A stretch of 34,276 nucleotides of DNA from assembly GCF_011390875.1 (NCBI RefSeq), contig NZ_JAABRP010000022.1:1-34276 (forward strand), read 5' to 3'. Origin of the DNA: Thiocapsa sp. Lineage in GTDB: Bacteria; Pseudomonadota; Gammaproteobacteria; Chromatiales; Chromatiaceae. Within the stretch, counting starts at the first letter, position 1. Each line of letters starts with the position of its first letter. Shown piece by piece: positions 18,457 through 34,276 of this stretch. Made by a program: the position numbers and the translations under genes. Below the pieces are notes generated by a model. It had not been told where the DNA came from and did not search any database. It worked only from the letters and a program-made list of their open reading frames with translations.

Positions 18457-19640
18457 CAGTCAATCCGTTCCTGAGCTCCGAGACAACGCACGGAGAGGAC
18501 GCCCTCGATGGCACGCAATTGCTTCGCCGTGTCTTCCGGGCACCGCTGATCGATATCGATCAGGGTCACCGCCACGTTGCCGCGCGAACGATTGAGCATA
18601 TCGAGGATGTTCAGCCCGGCAGCGGCCAGATCGGTCGAAATCTGCCCGACCATGTTGGGCACGTTACTGTTGACGATCGCGATGCGATAGCCGCCGTTGC
18701 GCGGGAGATTGATCTCGGGAAAGTTCACCGAGTTGGTCACATTGCCGTTCTCGAGATAATCGCGGACCTCTTCGGCGACCATGACCGCGCAGTTCTCCTC
18801 CGCCTCTTTGGTCGAGGCGCCGAGATGCGGCAGGGTGATCACCCGCGGGTGGTCTTTCAAGAGGTTGCTCGGGAAATCGCAACAATAGGCATAAAGGTAC
18901 CCCTGATCCAGTGCGGTGACGACGGCGTCGTCGTCGATGATCCCGTCGCGCGAGAAGTTCAGAAGGACAGCGCCCTTGCGCAGTGTACGCAGCCGCTCGG
19001 CGTTGATCATGTGTCGCGTATCGGCGGTGAGCGGGACGTGGAAGGTGACGAAATCCGAGCGCGAGAGCAGATCGTCGATGCTCAGCGCCGGCTGCACATC
19101 GCTCTCGAGCTGCCAAGCGCGCTGGACCGTGATGGTCGGATCATAGCCGACGACGCGCATCCCGAGCGAGCGAGCCGCATTGGCGACCTTCACACCGATC
19201 GCGCCGAGACCGATGACACCCAGCGTACGGCCCGGAAGCTCGAAGCCCACGAACTGCTTCTTGCCGGCCTCGACCGCCTGATGGATGGCCATATCGTCGC
19301 CCTCGAGCCCGCGCGCGAAGCGCCACGCCTGCCCGATGTTGCGTGCCGCGATCAACATGCCGGCGATCACCAGCTCCTTGACGGCGTTCGCATTGGCGCC
19401 GGGCGCGTTGAAGACCGCCACGCCGCGCGCCGTCATCGCCTCGACCGGGACATTGTTGGTCCCGGCGCCGGCGCGTCCGATCGCCTGGACACTCGGCGGG
19501 ATATCCGCCGCCTGCATCTTGGCCGAGCGCACCAGAATGGCATCCGGATGTGCGATCTCCGAGGCGACCTCGTAGCGATCCCGCGGCAACCGATCGAGCC
19601 CGGCGACGGCGATATTATTAAGCGTCTGGATTTTGAACAC
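18456..19640 (-). CDS. serA: D-3-phosphoglycerate dehydrogenase (short type with ACT domain)
   Basis: 394 aa; GTG start, MFKIQTLNNIAVAGLDRLPRDRYEVASEIAHPDAILVRSAKMQ; GRTLGVIGLGAIGVKVANAARSLGMRVVGYDP; C-terminal ACT region. Confidence 0.94.
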   Translation of the reverse strand: MFKIQTLNNIAVAGLDRLPRDRYEVASEIAHPDAILVRSAKMQAADIPPSVQAIGRAGAGTNNVPVEAMTARGVAVFNAPGANANAVKELVIAGMLIAARNIGQAWRFARGLEGDDMAIHQAVEAGKKQFVGFELPGRTLGVIGLGAIGVKVANAARSLGMRVVGYDPTITVQRAWQLESDVQPALSIDDLLSRSDFVTFHVPLTADTRHMINAERLRTLRKGAVLLNFSRDGIIDDDAVVTALDQGYLYAYCCDFPSNLLKDHPRVITLPHLGASTKEAEENCAVMVAEEVRDYLENGNVTNSVNFPEINLPRNGGYRIAIVNSNVPNMVGQISTDLAAAGLNILDMLNRSRGNVAVTLIDIDQRCPEDTAKQLRAIEGVLSVRCLGAQERID

Positions 19641-19836
19641 TGAATCGCGTCCTCAGTGATAAACGGATGTTGGAGTGAAGGGCCAAGCGCCAAGCGAATC
19701 AATGGCCTTTGAGCCGACGCGATTCAGAAAAAGAAAAAAGATTCATTCCTGAACCGCGTCCGCGCCGAGGACCGAGGCGACATGCGTGGCCAAGCCAAAA
19801 CCCCGACCGCGCATGTCACACCGGCGACGCGGTTCA
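19641..19836. repeat. Composite TIR element, copies E1 (19641-19726) and E2 (19750-19836)
   Basis: E1 tgaatcgcgtc...gacgcgattca (11/11), 23-bp linker, E2 tgaaccgcgtc...gacgcggttca (11/11). Spans from the serC stop codon to the base before the serA GTG. Confidence 0.85.
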
Positions 19837-20916
19837 GCCGTGCTTGCGCTCGAATTCCTGCATGAAGCCGACCAGCGCCTCGACGCCTTCCTGCGGCATT
19901 GCATTGTAGATGCTCGCGCGCATACCGCCGACCGAGCGATGACCCTTGAGCGTGGTCAGGTTCGCAGCCTTCGCCTCTTTGATGAAGGTGTCGTCCAGCT
20001 CCGAGTCGGCGAGCGTGAAAGGCACGTTCATCCAAGAGCGCGAAGCCGGCTCGACCGGGTTTTTGAAGAAGCCCGAGCCATCGATCGTCTTGTAGAGGAG
20101 CTCGGCCTTGCGTGCGTTGATCTTGCCCATCGCCTCCAAACCACCCAGGCCCTTCAGCCACTCGAACACCAGTCCGGCGAGGTACCAGGCGTAAGTCGGC
20201 GGGGTGTTGTACATGGAGTCGTTGTCGGCTTGGACCTTGTAGTCCAGCATCGTCGGTGTTGCGGGCAGGGTCTGGCCGAGCAGATCCTCGCGGACGATCA
20301 CGATGACGAGACCGGCCGGACCGATGTTCTTCTGGGCACCGGCATAGATGAGCCCGAAGCGCGAGACATCGATCGGACGCGACAGGATGGTCGAGGACAT
20401 GTCCGCAACCAGGGGTTTGTCGCCGACATCCGGGATATAGGGAAACTCGACGCCCTCGATGGTCTCGTTCGGGGTGTAGTGGACGTAGGCGGCATCGGCG
20501 CTCAGGGTCAGCTCGTCCTGACGCGGTGCGCGGGTGAAGCGCTCGGCCTCGGTACTGGCAGCCACCTTGACCTCGCCGTAACGGCGCGCCTCGGCGATGG
20601 CCTTCTTCGACCAAGAGCCGGTGTTCAGATAGTCCGCACCCGCCGCGCCGCGCAGCAGATTCATCGGGATGGCGGCAAACTGGGTGGAGGCGCCGCCCTG
20701 TAGGAACAGGACCTTGTAGTTGCTCGGGACCGCCAGGAGCTCGCGCAGATCGGCCTCGGCTTGGGCCGCGATCGACATGAATTCCTTGCCGCGATGGCTC
20801 ATCTCGGCGACACACATACCGCTGCCGCGCCACTCGAGCATCTCGTCGCGCGCCCTGCTCAGGACAGGCTCAGGAAGCATTGCAGGGCCTGCGCTGAAGT
20901 TGTAAACCCGAGCCAT
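19834..20916 (-). CDS. serC: Phosphoserine aminotransferase
   Basis: 360 aa; [66 protein letters not shown]. Confidence 0.97.
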   Translation of the reverse strand: MARVYNFSAGPAMLPEPVLSRARDEMLEWRGSGMCVAEMSHRGKEFMSIAAQAEADLRELLAVPSNYKVLFLQGGASTQFAAIPMNLLRGAAGADYLNTGSWSKKAIAEARRYGEVKVAASTEAERFTRAPRQDELTLSADAAYVHYTPNETIEGVEFPYIPDVGDKPLVADMSSTILSRPIDVSRFGLIYAGAQKNIGPAGLVIVIVREDLLGQTLPATPTMLDYKVQADNDSMYNTPPTYAWYLAGLVFEWLKGLGGLEAMGKINARKAELLYKTIDGSGFFKNPVEPASRSWMNVPFTLADSELDDTFIKEAKAANLTTLKGHRSVGGMRASIYNAMPQEGVEALVGFMQEFERKHG

Positions 20917-20930
20917 TCTGTAATCTCCGT

Positions 20931-21122
20931 TGAACCGCGCCCAGCGCGGTGTGCGATGTTTTTGGATGGGATCGGCCCCGGCAGCCTTAACGACCGTTGG
21001 AGCCGGCGCGGTTTAAAATATTAAAAAATGTATCATTTAAAGCCGCGTCCCCGCTAAGGGCCGTGGATTCGCCAAACGGCGAACTCACTCGAAAATCAGC
21101 ATCTCGCTCCGGACGCGGTTGA
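20931..21122. repeat. Composite TIR element, copies C (20931-21015) and E4 (21038-21122) in inverted orientation
   Basis: C tgaaccgcgcc...ggcgcggttta; linker aaatattaaaaaatgtatcatt; E4 taaagccgcgtcc...ggacgcggttga. C and copy B (14783) differ at about 9 of 85 positions by eye. Confidence 0.8.
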
Positions 21123-21286
21123 GTCTCGACAAAACGTTTGAGATTCAAACCGCGAAGGCGCAAAGGGCGCGACGTGATTCAGGTTCCGATCTGTTGCGTC
21201 ATCATGCCGATGGATGGCGCGGTTGTCGATTTTCCGGGGTCGTGCGTCGACACGCTTCATCGACGGCACGCCTCCGCAGCCGTGCA

Positions 21287-21477
21287 TAAACCGCGTCCAG
21301 AGCGACATGCGTAGTTTTCATTTTGCGTTTGGCTTCGGAGATGTCCTCGATTCCGGTGAGACGCGGTTTAGAATTTAATATTCTTTAAGACTTTAAACCG
21401 CGCTAGCTCCGACAGTCGTCGGGGCTGGTGCGGCCCAGCCATTCCAACGAATTTACGCATACCGCACCGGGCGCGGT

Positions 21478-21480
<3 letters not shown>
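21287..21480. repeat. Composite TIR element, copies E3 (21287-21370) and D (21394-21480) in inverted orientation
   Basis: E3 taaaccgcgtc...gacgcggttta (11/11); linker gaatttaatattctttaagactt; D taaaccgcgc...gcgcggttta (10/10). Last three bases are the gyrA stop codon. Confidence 0.85.
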
Positions 21481-24129
<2,649 letters not shown>

Positions 24130-24366
24130 GGGCGTGGTGAACCGACGTTGAGGCGTGCCGCGCGGAGCACCGTAACGGGCCGCGTTCGTACGGATGGTGA
24201 GCCGGTGAAGTTTACCACGCGGGGCACCCCTTCCCCATCCACAACGGCCACTTTGTCGCCGATTCGCGCTGCTTCAGGGGCGATCGCAGACCGCCGCGTC
24301 ATGGAGCCTGTTCGGCGACAGAGCCCAGCTGCCGCGAAGGCCCGGATTTGGTGTATCGTGGCGCCT

Positions 24367-25761
<1,395 letters not shown>

Positions 25762-25790
25762 CCCGCGCCCGAGTCGGTCTCGGGCGCGGG
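25762..25790. terminator. Strong hairpin between convergent genes (terminator-like, no U-tract)
   Basis: cccgcgcccgag-tcggt-ctcgggcgcggg: perfect 12-bp stem, 5-nt loop, directly after the helicase stop. Confidence 0.5.
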
Positions 25791-25894
25791 GGCAGCAAGC
25801 ACTCCTGGCCACGGAGGCACGGTACGACACGGCAGGAGATCCGAGGGTTCGTGCCTTTTCCCGTACTTCCGCGGCAAGTTCCGATTCGGCGTCC

Positions 25895-26686
25895 TCAGAC
25901 CGCAACGCCCATCGACTGGTGGATGTGTTGCACGACGAGCGGATGCAGTCCGGCCTTCTCGGCAAAGTCGCGCAGATAGTCCTTCTCTTGCGGGGTGTCC
26001 ACCTCGACCGCAAGCAGCGATGCGGCATAGACCTCCGCAGCCACCTCGGGGCTCGGGATCTCGGCCACAAAGGCATCCAGATTCAGCGGCTGACGCAGCT
26101 CCGTCATCAACCACTCCTGCGCGTCTGAACCCATACCGGCGGCCTCGATCTTTCCGACGATGCGCTGGATCTCGTCCACACTCACCTGGCCATCCGACTT
26201 GGCGATGTTGATCATACCCTTGATGACCAACTGCGCGGTGTTCTCCATGGCCTGCTCCTCCGCCGTGGTCTGCGGAGCCCGGAGGCCCAACGGCAACTCT
26301 TGCGCACCGCTCGCGACGGGTATTCCGGAGGCCTGAGCCGCTTGCCCCGATTCTGTGAATGCCTTGTAGGCGATCCCCGCCAACATCGCCAGCGCACCCC
26401 CGGTCATCGCGCCTTTCACGGAGTTTCCGCCGCCGCCCAACACCGAACCGAGCACGGCCCCGATCCCGCCAGCCTGCATGGGGTTCTGCGAGGCACTTCC
26501 GAGTTTACCCTTGGCCATCTCGAGGAGGTTGCCGAGCATCTCGCCACCGGACCCACCGCCCTGCGCGCCGGTCATCCGACCGAAAGTCGCCTGAAGGTCT
26601 TGAAGCGCGTTCCCCATCCGGCCGGAGCCGGACTGGGACATATTGCTCTGAATGAAGCTGCCGAGTAGATCGCCGAAGTTCGCCAT
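25895..26686 (-). CDS. DUF533 / TerB-like domain protein
   Basis: Start MANFGDLLGSFIQSNMSQSGSGRM at 26686; Gly-rich membrane-proximal region; VIKGMINIAKSDGQVSVDEIQRIVGKIEAAG TerB-like. Confidence 0.85.
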   Translation of the reverse strand: MANFGDLLGSFIQSNMSQSGSGRMGNALQDLQATFGRMTGAQGGGSGGEMLGNLLEMAKGKLGSASQNPMQAGGIGAVLGSVLGGGGNSVKGAMTGGALAMLAGIAYKAFTESGQAAQASGIPVASGAQELPLGLRAPQTTAEEQAMENTAQLVIKGMINIAKSDGQVSVDEIQRIVGKIEAAGMGSDAQEWLMTELRQPLNLDAFVAEIPSPEVAAEVYAASLLAVEVDTPQEKDYLRDFAEKAGLHPLVVQHIHQSMGVAV

Positions 26687-27032
26687 GTCGTTCTCCGATG
26701 CAGATGGATCGAAAGATGGTCCTCGCGCGGGGCGTGCTCCGGGGGTCCAGCGCCCGTCACCCGGGCGGTGACGGTGAGCCATCGTCGGACGAACGCCGTT
26801 GTCAGGGGCATTCAAACCCCGGCATGAAGCACGAAGCGGTGAACTGCAAAACCTCGGGCGAGGAGTCGTGAACTACGGGACGATTCCGTGCGGCGTCTCC
26901 CGGACACCTCGCTCTATCCCCCGGCGTGCGTAATCTAGTGCCTCGAAGAACCAAAAACTAGAGGCGTCGACGAAAACGCATCGACTTCGGCCCGATTCAA
27001 ACGGGAGCAGGACGTGGTGAGGGGCGATCCGC

Positions 27033-27785
27033 TCAATTCGGATGCGTGAAGGGTCCGATGGAATCGCCGGGCGAGAGGCCGAGCAGACAATCCGCGCGAC
27101 CTTGGTTCACGGCGATCTCAACGAGGCCGAGGGCGTTTTCATACCAGAAGGCCTCGCCCGGCATCACCTCGCAGAAGGTTCGCGCATGGGCAAGTGTACG
27201 CGTGCCGATACGCAGTGATTGCATCGAGCCATGATTCGCCGCCCGCAGCCCGGTCATGAGATTGCCGAAACGATCGACATAGACCACCGCGGCGCGTTCG
27301 CTCGGCCAGTCGGATCCGACCATCTCGGCAGAATCGATCGGCGTCGGCTGAAGATCCTCGCCGGCGACCAACCGGGCTGCAGCGGGGGCAAACCAATCCC
27401 GCCCGTGAAAACTCGCCGACAGCGCGGCGGGACGCCATCCGATCCGCGCCACGGACGCACCGTCGGAGCAATGTACGAGCGGAGCCAAAAGTCCGTTGTC
27501 GGGCCCGATAAACCAGCAGTCCTGCGCACCCACCAGAAGCCCGCCACGCTCACTGCCGACACCCGGATCGACCACACAGACATAGATCCCGCCGCCGGGC
27601 ATGTCGCGAATCAATGCCGGAAGGAGGTAGGCAGCCAGATCGGCGCGGAACGGCGGAAGGTCGTGAACGAGATCCACGACCGGAACTGCGGGCAGAAGAT
27701 TCCCGAGCCGAGCCCGCATTTGCCCGACATAGATGCCGTCACCGAAATCCGTGACGAGCACGATGGGTTGGATGGGCATCGTCAT
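27033..27785 (-). CDS. SAM hydroxide adenosyltransferase / DUF62 family (chlorinase-fluorinase fold)
   Basis: 250 aa; PIVLVTDFGDGIYVGQMRARL, HDLPPF, VDPGVGSERGGLLV, GPDNGLL, YVDRFGNLMTGL. Confidence 0.92.
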   Translation of the reverse strand: MTMPIQPIVLVTDFGDGIYVGQMRARLGNLLPAVPVVDLVHDLPPFRADLAAYLLPALIRDMPGGGIYVCVVDPGVGSERGGLLVGAQDCWFIGPDNGLLAPLVHCSDGASVARIGWRPAALSASFHGRDWFAPAAARLVAGEDLQPTPIDSAEMVGSDWPSERAAVVYVDRFGNLMTGLRAANHGSMQSLRIGTRTLAHARTFCEVMPGEAFWYENALGLVEIAVNQGRADCLLGLSPGDSIGPFTHPN

Positions 27786-27793
27786 GAATCAAC

Positions 27794-27820
27794 AAAAAAC
27801 CGGGCAAAGGCCCGGTTTTC
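27794..27820 (-). terminator. Intrinsic terminator downstream of rplQ
   Basis: Minus strand GAAAACCGGGC-CTTT-GCCCGGTTTTTTG: CCGGGC/GCCCGG stem flanked by A/T tracts, U-tract at 27794-27799. Confidence 0.9.
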
Positions 27821-27845
27821 GATGACAACGGCGTCGGGAGACAAA

Positions 27846-28238
27846 TCAATCCTCGTCGGCATCCACGGCGGTGGCATCCGCCGGACGATCGACCAGCTCC
27901 ACGTATGCCATCGGCGCGGCGTCACCGGCGCGATAGCCACACTTGAGGATACGCAGATAGCCGCCGGGACGCGTCTGATAGCGCGGCCCCAGCTCGACGA
28001 AGAGCTTGCCGACCGCTTCCTTGTCGCGCAGTCGCGCGAACGCAAGGCGTCGGGTATGAACGGAATCGCTCTTCGCCAATGTGATCAGGGGCTCGGCGAC
28101 GCGGCGCAGCTCCTTGGCCTTCGGCAACGTGGTCTTGATCAGCTCATGGCGAAACAACGAGGCCGCCATGTTGCGAAACATGGCCTCGCGGTGCGAGCCG
28201 GTGCGATTGAGGTGCCTTCCGGCATTGCGATGACGCAT
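27846..28238 (-). CDS. rplQ: 50S ribosomal protein L17
   Basis: [56 protein letters not shown]. Confidence 0.98.
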   Translation of the reverse strand: MRHRNAGRHLNRTGSHREAMFRNMAASLFRHELIKTTLPKAKELRRVAEPLITLAKSDSVHTRRLAFARLRDKEAVGKLFVELGPRYQTRPGGYLRILKCGYRAGDAAPMAYVELVDRPADATAVDADED

Positions 28239-28274
28239 GGTCCTAATCCCGAATAGTTCTTGAGTCGAATAGCG

Positions 28275-29285
28275 TTAACGAATGCCGAGCTCGGCGATAT
28301 TGTCCGGCGGCCAGTTCTCGAGACGCATCCCCAGCGAGAGTCCACGCGTCGCAAGCACGTCCTTGATCTCGGTCAGTGACTTCTTGCCGAGATTCGGCGT
28401 CTTGAGAAGCTCGACCTCGGTGCGCTGGATCAGATCGCCGATCAAATAGATATTCTCGGCCTTCAAGCAGTTCGCAGAGCGAACCGTAAGCTCCAGATCA
28501 TCGACCGGCCGAAGAAGAATCGGATCGTACGGTGACTCGTCGCGGGCCTCGAGGACCTGAGTGTCGGACGGACCGGAACCTTCCAAGGCGACGAAGCTCG
28601 ACAACTGATCCCGGAGAATCGTCGCGGCGCGCTGGATGGCCTCGCGCGGATCGATCGTGCCGTTGGTCTCCAGGTCGATTACCAGACGATCCAAATCCGT
28701 GCGCTGCTCGACGCGGGCGGACTGGACCTCGATCGCGACGCGCCGGACCGGACTATAGGATGCGTCGAGTGGAAGCTTGCCGATCGGACGATCCTCGCCC
28801 TCGTCGAGCTCGCGTTGCGTCGCCGGCTCGTAACCGCGGCCACGCCGGATCGTCATCGACATGCTCAACTCACCCTCGGTCATGTTTGCAATGACCAGAT
28901 GGGGATTGGCGATCTCGGCGGTATGGTCGATCGCGATGTCCGCGGCGGTCACGACACCCGGGCCGGTCTTGCTCACTGTAAAGGTCGCTTCGTCCTTGCC
29001 CTTGAGCGAGATGGCGAGTTGCTTCAGATTGAGCAGGATCTCGAGGACATCCTCTTGAACGCCCGGGATCGTGGTGTACTCGTGCAAGACGCCCTGGATC
29101 TCGACCTCCGTCACCGCCCAGCCGTCCATCGAGGATAAGAGAATACGGCGCAGCGCGTTGCCGAGGGTATGCCCGAAGCCACGCTCAAGCGGCTCCAAGG
29201 AGACCTTGGCATGTGTCGTGCTGCCGTCGACCGCCTCGACACGTACGATGCGCGGCTTGAGAAATTCGCCAATAGCGTCAGTCAT
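28275..29285 (-). CDS. rpoA: RNA polymerase subunit alpha
   Basis: 336 aa; [34 protein letters not shown]; alpha-[43 protein letters not shown]. Confidence 0.98.
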   Translation of the reverse strand: MTDAIGEFLKPRIVRVEAVDGSTTHAKVSLEPLERGFGHTLGNALRRILLSSMDGWAVTEVEIQGVLHEYTTIPGVQEDVLEILLNLKQLAISLKGKDEATFTVSKTGPGVVTAADIAIDHTAEIANPHLVIANMTEGELSMSMTIRRGRGYEPATQRELDEGEDRPIGKLPLDASYSPVRRVAIEVQSARVEQRTDLDRLVIDLETNGTIDPREAIQRAATILRDQLSSFVALEGSGPSDTQVLEARDESPYDPILLRPVDDLELTVRSANCLKAENIYLIGDLIQRTEVELLKTPNLGKKSLTEIKDVLATRGLSLGMRLENWPPDNIAELGIR

Positions 29286-29307
29286 TCAGTGCCCCTCACG
29301 AAGCTCC

Positions 29308-29928
29308 TTACTTGGAGTACAACTCGACGATCAGCGATTCGTTGATGTCGGCCGGCAGATCCGAGCGATCCGGAATCCGCTTGAAGACGCCCTTGAAGCC
29401 TTTGGTATCGACATCCACCCAATCCGGGAAGCCGTACTGCTCGGCGAGCGCCAATGCGTTCTGCACGCGCACCTGCTTCTTCGCGACCTCTCGGACCTCG
29501 ACGTGGTCATCGGCGCCGACTTGGTAGGAGGCGATGTTCACGACCCGGCCGTTGACCAAAATGGCCTTGTGGCTTACCAATTGACGCGCCTCGGAACGTG
29601 TGGCGCCGAAACCCATGCGATACACGACGTTGTCGAGCCGGCGCTCGAGAAGCTGCAACAGGTTCTCGCCGGTCGCGCCCTTGGCTTGCGCCGCCTTCTT
29701 GTAATAATTACGGAACTGACGCTCCATGAGTCCGTAAATACGGCGAACCTTCTGCTTCTCGCGAAGCTGAACACCGTAATCGGAAAGCCGACGCCGACGG
29801 TCCGTGGTCTGACCGGGCTGCTTCTCGAGGTTGCACTTGGTATCCAGCGAGCGCGCGCGACTCTTCAGGGCGAGATCGGTCCCCTCGCGCCGTGCGAGTT
29901 TGCAGGTTGGGCCTGTATAACGTGCCAT
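29308..29928 (-). CDS. rpsD: 30S ribosomal protein S4
   Basis: [41 protein letters not shown]4 RNA-binding domain. Confidence 0.98.
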   Translation of the reverse strand: MARYTGPTCKLARREGTDLALKSRARSLDTKCNLEKQPGQTTDRRRRLSDYGVQLREKQKVRRIYGLMERQFRNYYKKAAQAKGATGENLLQLLERRLDNVVYRMGFGATRSEARQLVSHKAILVNGRVVNIASYQVGADDHVEVREVAKKQVRVQNALALAEQYGFPDWVDVDTKGFKGVFKRIPDRSDLPADINESLIVELYSK

Positions 29929-29947
29929 TTCTCTACCTGTTCCTATA

Positions 29948-30337
29948 TCAGACGCGCCGCTTTTTGGGCGGGCGGCAGCCGTTGTGCGGAATCGGCGTCA
30001 CGTCGGTAATGCTCGTGATCTTGAATCCGGCGTTGTTGAGTGCACGCACCGCCGATTCACGACCCGGACCGGGCCCCTTCACGTTGACGTCGAGATTGCG
30101 CAGCCCGTAATCCTTCACCGCCTGGCCGGCCTTGTCGGCCGCAACCTGCGCAGCGAAGGGCGTGCTCTTGCGCGAACCCCGGAACCCGGAGCCCCCTGCG
30201 GTCGCCCAAGACAACACATTGCCTTGGCGGTCCGTGATGGTGATGATGGTGTTGTTGAAGGAGGCGTGAACGTGAGCAATTCCGTCCGCCACCTGCTTCT
30301 TGATCTTTTTCTTGATCGTACGAGTCGGTTTAGCCAT
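29948..30337 (-). CDS. rpsK: 30S ribosomal protein S11
   Basis: [47 protein letters not shown]. Confidence 0.98.
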   Translation of the reverse strand: MAKPTRTIKKKIKKQVADGIAHVHASFNNTIITITDRQGNVLSWATAGGSGFRGSRKSTPFAAQVAADKAGQAVKDYGLRNLDVNVKGPGPGRESAVRALNNAGFKITSITDVTPIPHNGCRPPKKRRV

Positions 30338-30375
30338 TCGAGGTTATCCAGCCCTTTCGCTGCGCCCAAGCGCCC

Positions 30376-30732
30376 TTATCGTTTGATGGGACGACGCGGA
30401 CCCTTGCGGGTACGTGCGTTCGTGCGGGTCCGCTGTCCACGCAACGGCAAGCCACGACGGTGGCGGATACCGCGGTTACAGCCGAGGTCCATCAAGCGCT
30501 TGATGTTCATCGACACTTCGCGCCGCAAGTCGCCTTCGACGGAATATTTGCCGACCTCGTTGCGGAGCTTGTCGACCTCTTCTTCCGTGAGGTTCTGAAC
30601 CTTGGCATCGCGCGGAACACCGGCGGCGTCGCAGATCACAGCGGCACGCACGCGGCCGATGCCATAAATCGAAGTCAACGCAATCACTGCGTGCTTCTTG
30701 TCCGGGATGTTGACGCCGGCGATACGGGCCAT
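30376..30732 (-). CDS. rpsM: 30S ribosomal protein S13
   Basis: [30 protein letters not shown]...[27 protein letters not shown]. Confidence 0.98.
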   Translation of the reverse strand: MARIAGVNIPDKKHAVIALTSIYGIGRVRAAVICDAAGVPRDAKVQNLTEEEVDKLRNEVGKYSVEGDLRREVSMNIKRLMDLGCNRGIRHRRGLPLRGQRTRTNARTRKGPRRPIKR

Positions 30733-30817
30733 AGCTTAGAAACCCCTGAAATCCAAATTGCCAAGCGGGTAAACCGCGTAGTATATCAAACTGAAGCCTT
30801 CAATCAAGCCGGAGATC

Positions 30818-30931
30818 CTATCCCTGGCGTTGCTTGTGGCGTGGGTCCTTGCAGATGACCCGAACAGTCCCGTTGCGCCGGATAATCTTGCAGTTTCGGC
30901 ACAGCTTCTTAACGGATGCTCTCACTTTCAT
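30818..30931 (-). CDS. rpmJ: 50S ribosomal protein L36 (zinc-ribbon form)
   Basis: Hand translation: [37 protein letters not shown] (37 aa). Missing from the supplied ORF track because of its size. Confidence 0.97.
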   Translation of the reverse strand: MKVRASVKKLCRNCKIIRRNGTVRVICKDPRHKQRQG

Positions 30932-30960
30932 TTGTTCTCTCCTTCAGACTCGAGCGCCAC

Positions 30961-32313
<1,353 letters not shown>

Positions 32314-32331
32314 CCGATTCGTGCCTTTAAG

Positions 32332-32766
32332 CTAGTCTTCGATCTTGCCGCCGGCTGCTTCGATCGCGGCACGGGCACCCTTCGTCACACCCACACCGCG
32401 AACCGTGAAGGCCCGTCCGACCTCGCCCGAAGCAATGATCTTCGCACTCTTGATCGACTGACTCAGGACACGCGCCCGAACCAGCGAGAGCAAATCGATC
32501 GTGTCGCCTTCGACGCGCGAAAGCTCGCTCAGGCGAACCTCTGCACGTGTCGCAGCCGTACGCGAGCGGAAACCGACCTTCGGCAGGCGACGCTGCAAAG
32601 GCATCTGGCCGCCTTCGAAGCCGACCTTATGGAAACCGCCTTTACGGGACTTCTGCCCCTTGTGACCGCGTCCGCAGGTTTTGCCCAGCCCGCTGCCGAT
32701 ACCGCGACCGACCCGCTTGGCAACGGGACGGCTGCCCGGATCGGGCTTGAGATCATTGAGCCGCAT
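32332..32766 (-). CDS. rplO: 50S ribosomal protein L15
   Basis: [44 protein letters not shown]. Confidence 0.98.
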   Translation of the reverse strand: MRLNDLKPDPGSRPVAKRVGRGIGSGLGKTCGRGHKGQKSRKGGFHKVGFEGGQMPLQRRLPKVGFRSRTAATRAEVRLSELSRVEGDTIDLLSLVRARVLSQSIKSAKIIASGEVGRAFTVRGVGVTKGARAAIEAAGGKIED

Positions 32767-32959
32767 TGCGAGACTCCTCCACGATCGAAACCATGTACGA
32801 CACGGTGTTGACCATGCCGCGCGTGCAGGGCGTGTCCTCGACCTCGACCACGTGGTTCATGCGACGCAGCCCGAGACCGCGCACGCATGCCTTGTGGTTG
32901 GCGAGCCGGCCGTGGACGCTTCGCACCAACTTGACCTTCATCATCTTTTTGTCGGCCAT
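32753..32959 (-). CDS. rpmD: 50S ribosomal protein L30
   Basis: [50 protein letters not shown]; 3' end overlaps the rplO start by 14 nt. Confidence 0.96.
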   Translation of the reverse strand: MADKKMMKVKLVRSVHGRLANHKACVRGLGLRRMNHVVEVEDTPCTRGMVNTVSYMVSIVEESRNAAQ

Positions 32960-32962
32960 CGT

Positions 32963-33469
32963 CTACCCCAGGATCTCGGCGACCGTCTTGCCGCGCTTCG
33001 CGGCAATGGTCTCGGGATCGTTCATGGTCCGCAGGCCTTGGACGGTAGCTCGGACCACGTTGATCGGGTTGTTGGTCCCGATGCACTTGGCCAGCACGTT
33101 CTGAACGCCCAGGACCTCGAAGACCGCGCGCATGGCGCCGCCCGCGATGATCCCCGTACCTTCGGACGCCGGCTTCATGAAGACCTTCGCCGCACCATGC
33201 CGCCCGTTCAGCGGGTATTGCAAGGTGTTGCCGTTGAGCTTCACCTCGATCATGTTCTTGCGCGCGTTTTCCATCGCCTTCTGAATCGCGACAGGCACCT
33301 CGCGGGCCTTGCCGCGCCCGAACCCGACACGCCCTTTACCGTCTCCGACGACCGTCAAGGCAGCGAAACCGAATTGGCGCCCGCCTTTGACGACCTTCGC
33401 GACCCGGTTAACCGCGATCAGCTTCTCGAGGAGGTCGTCTCCCTCGTTCTTCGGATTGAAGTTCGCCAT
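32963..33469 (-). CDS. rpsE: 30S ribosomal protein S5
   Basis: [55 protein letters not shown]. Confidence 0.98.
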   Translation of the reverse strand: MANFNPKNEGDDLLEKLIAVNRVAKVVKGGRQFGFAALTVVGDGKGRVGFGRGKAREVPVAIQKAMENARKNMIEVKLNGNTLQYPLNGRHGAAKVFMKPASEGTGIIAGGAMRAVFEVLGVQNVLAKCIGTNNPINVVRATVQGLRTMNDPETIAAKRGKTVAEILG

Positions 33470-33479
33470 GCTCGTACCC

Positions 33480-33836
33480 CTAGAATTTCAGACCGTTCTC
33501 ACGCGCGGCATCCGCCAGCGCCTTGAGACGGCCGTGATAGCGAAACCCGGAGCGATCGAAGGCTACGGTCTCGACGCCGGCGGAAAGCGCGCGCTCGGCA
33601 ATCGCCTTGCCGATGGTCGCAGCCGCGCCGACGTTTCCTTTGTGACCCGGAATGGCTTCGCGAAGCGTCGGCTCCACTGTCGAGGCGCTGGCCACGACCC
33701 GATTGCCTTCCGGCGCGATGACTTGGGCGTAGATGTGGCGAGGGGTGCGGTGTACGCAGAGGCGAAACACACCCAGCTCGCGAATCTTCGCCCGTGCCCG
33801 CGTCGCACGACGCAGGCGAGCTTGTTTCTTGTCCAT
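33480..33836 (-). CDS. rplR: 50S ribosomal protein L18
   Basis: [55 protein letters not shown]...[26 protein letters not shown]. Confidence 0.98.
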   Translation of the reverse strand: MDKKQARLRRATRARAKIRELGVFRLCVHRTPRHIYAQVIAPEGNRVVASASTVEPTLREAIPGHKGNVGAAATIGKAIAERALSAGVETVAFDRSGFRYHGRLKALADAARENGLKF

Positions 33837-33850
33837 TGTTTCTGAGACCC

Positions 33851-34276
33851 CTATTTCTTCTTGGCTTCCTTACGCAGAACATCTTCGTCCGCGTAACGCA
33901 CGCCTTTACCCTTGTAGGGCTCCGGCGGCCGGAATCCTCGGATCTCCGAGGCAACCTGACCGACACGCTGCTTATCGGCACCCATGACGACGATTTCCGT
34001 CTGAGTCGGCGTCTCGATCGTGATACCCGCGGGAACCGGATAATCGATCGGATGGGAGAAGCCGAGGCTCAGATTGAGTACGTTACCCTTCGCCTGCGCG
34101 CGATAACCGACACCCACCAGCGACAGCTTGCGCACGAAACCCGTGCTGCAACCCACCACCATGTTGTTCAGCAGAGCGCGTGTCGTCCCCGCCATGGCCC
34201 AGGCATTCTCATGCCCTTCGGCCGGAGCGAACCGAAGCTCTCCGTCGACCTGCGAAATGACCACCGCGGGGTGGAC
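33851..34276 (-). CDS. rplF: 50S ribosomal protein L6 (5' end beyond window)
   Basis: Frame continues to the window edge ([16 protein letters not shown]...[30 protein letters not shown]...[13 protein letters not shown]). The track start at 34264 is an internal GTG. Confidence 0.97.
   Translation of the reverse strand, partial: VHPAVVISQVDGELRFAPAEGHENAWAMAGTTRALLNNMVVGCSTGFVRKLSLVGVGYRAQAKGNVLNLSLGFSHPIDYPVPAGITIETPTQTEIVVMGADKQRVGQVASEIRGFRPPEPYKGKGVRYADEDVLRKEAKKK

Noticed and set aside
21145-21226. Possible fifth TIR copy in the gyrA-serC spacer
   Set aside because: Ends tcaaaccgcg/ggcgcggttgt pair only partly, the interior does not align convincingly, and the aaccgcgaaggcgcaaagg segment resembles a different common proteobacterial repeat. 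Not annotated as a feature.
26755-26773. cgtcacc-cgggc-ggtgacg hairpin upstream of the DUF533 gene
   Set aside because: A 7-bp GC stem is common in GC-rich DNA; no riboswitch or attenuator features recognised around it.

Overview
The window is a GC-rich gammaproteobacterial chromosomal segment. Gene order and protein content suggest a purple sulfur bacterium (Chromatiaceae-like), but that assignment is inference. Most of it is core genome. The right end carries a minus-strand spc/alpha ribosomal block (rplF-rplR-rpsE-rpmD-rplO-secY-rpmJ-rpsM-rpsK-rpsD-rpoA-rplQ) closed by a clear intrinsic terminator. The centre carries a minus-strand gyrA-serC-serA-pheA-hisC-tyrA cluster. Left of that are more individual genes: a two-domain CMD/AhpD-like protein, a CPA2 antiporter, an octaheme c-type cytochrome with TPRs, a large transglutaminase-like/DUF2126 protein, a type IV pilin with a sigma-54-like promoter, queF, an FGGY kinase and a PAS-GGDEF-EAL protein. 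The most interesting signal is not a gene. It is a family of ~85-88 bp intergenic elements with 11-bp terminal inverted repeats (TAAACCGCGCC...GGCGCGGTTTA and covarying variants). Four pairs form ~192-196 bp composite units with a 21-23 bp, usually AT-rich, linker. One composite fills the serC-serA gap exactly, supplying the serC stop codon and the probable serA Shine-Dalgarno. Another supplies the gyrA stop codon. I found no CRISPR array, tRNA, rRNA or intact transposase.
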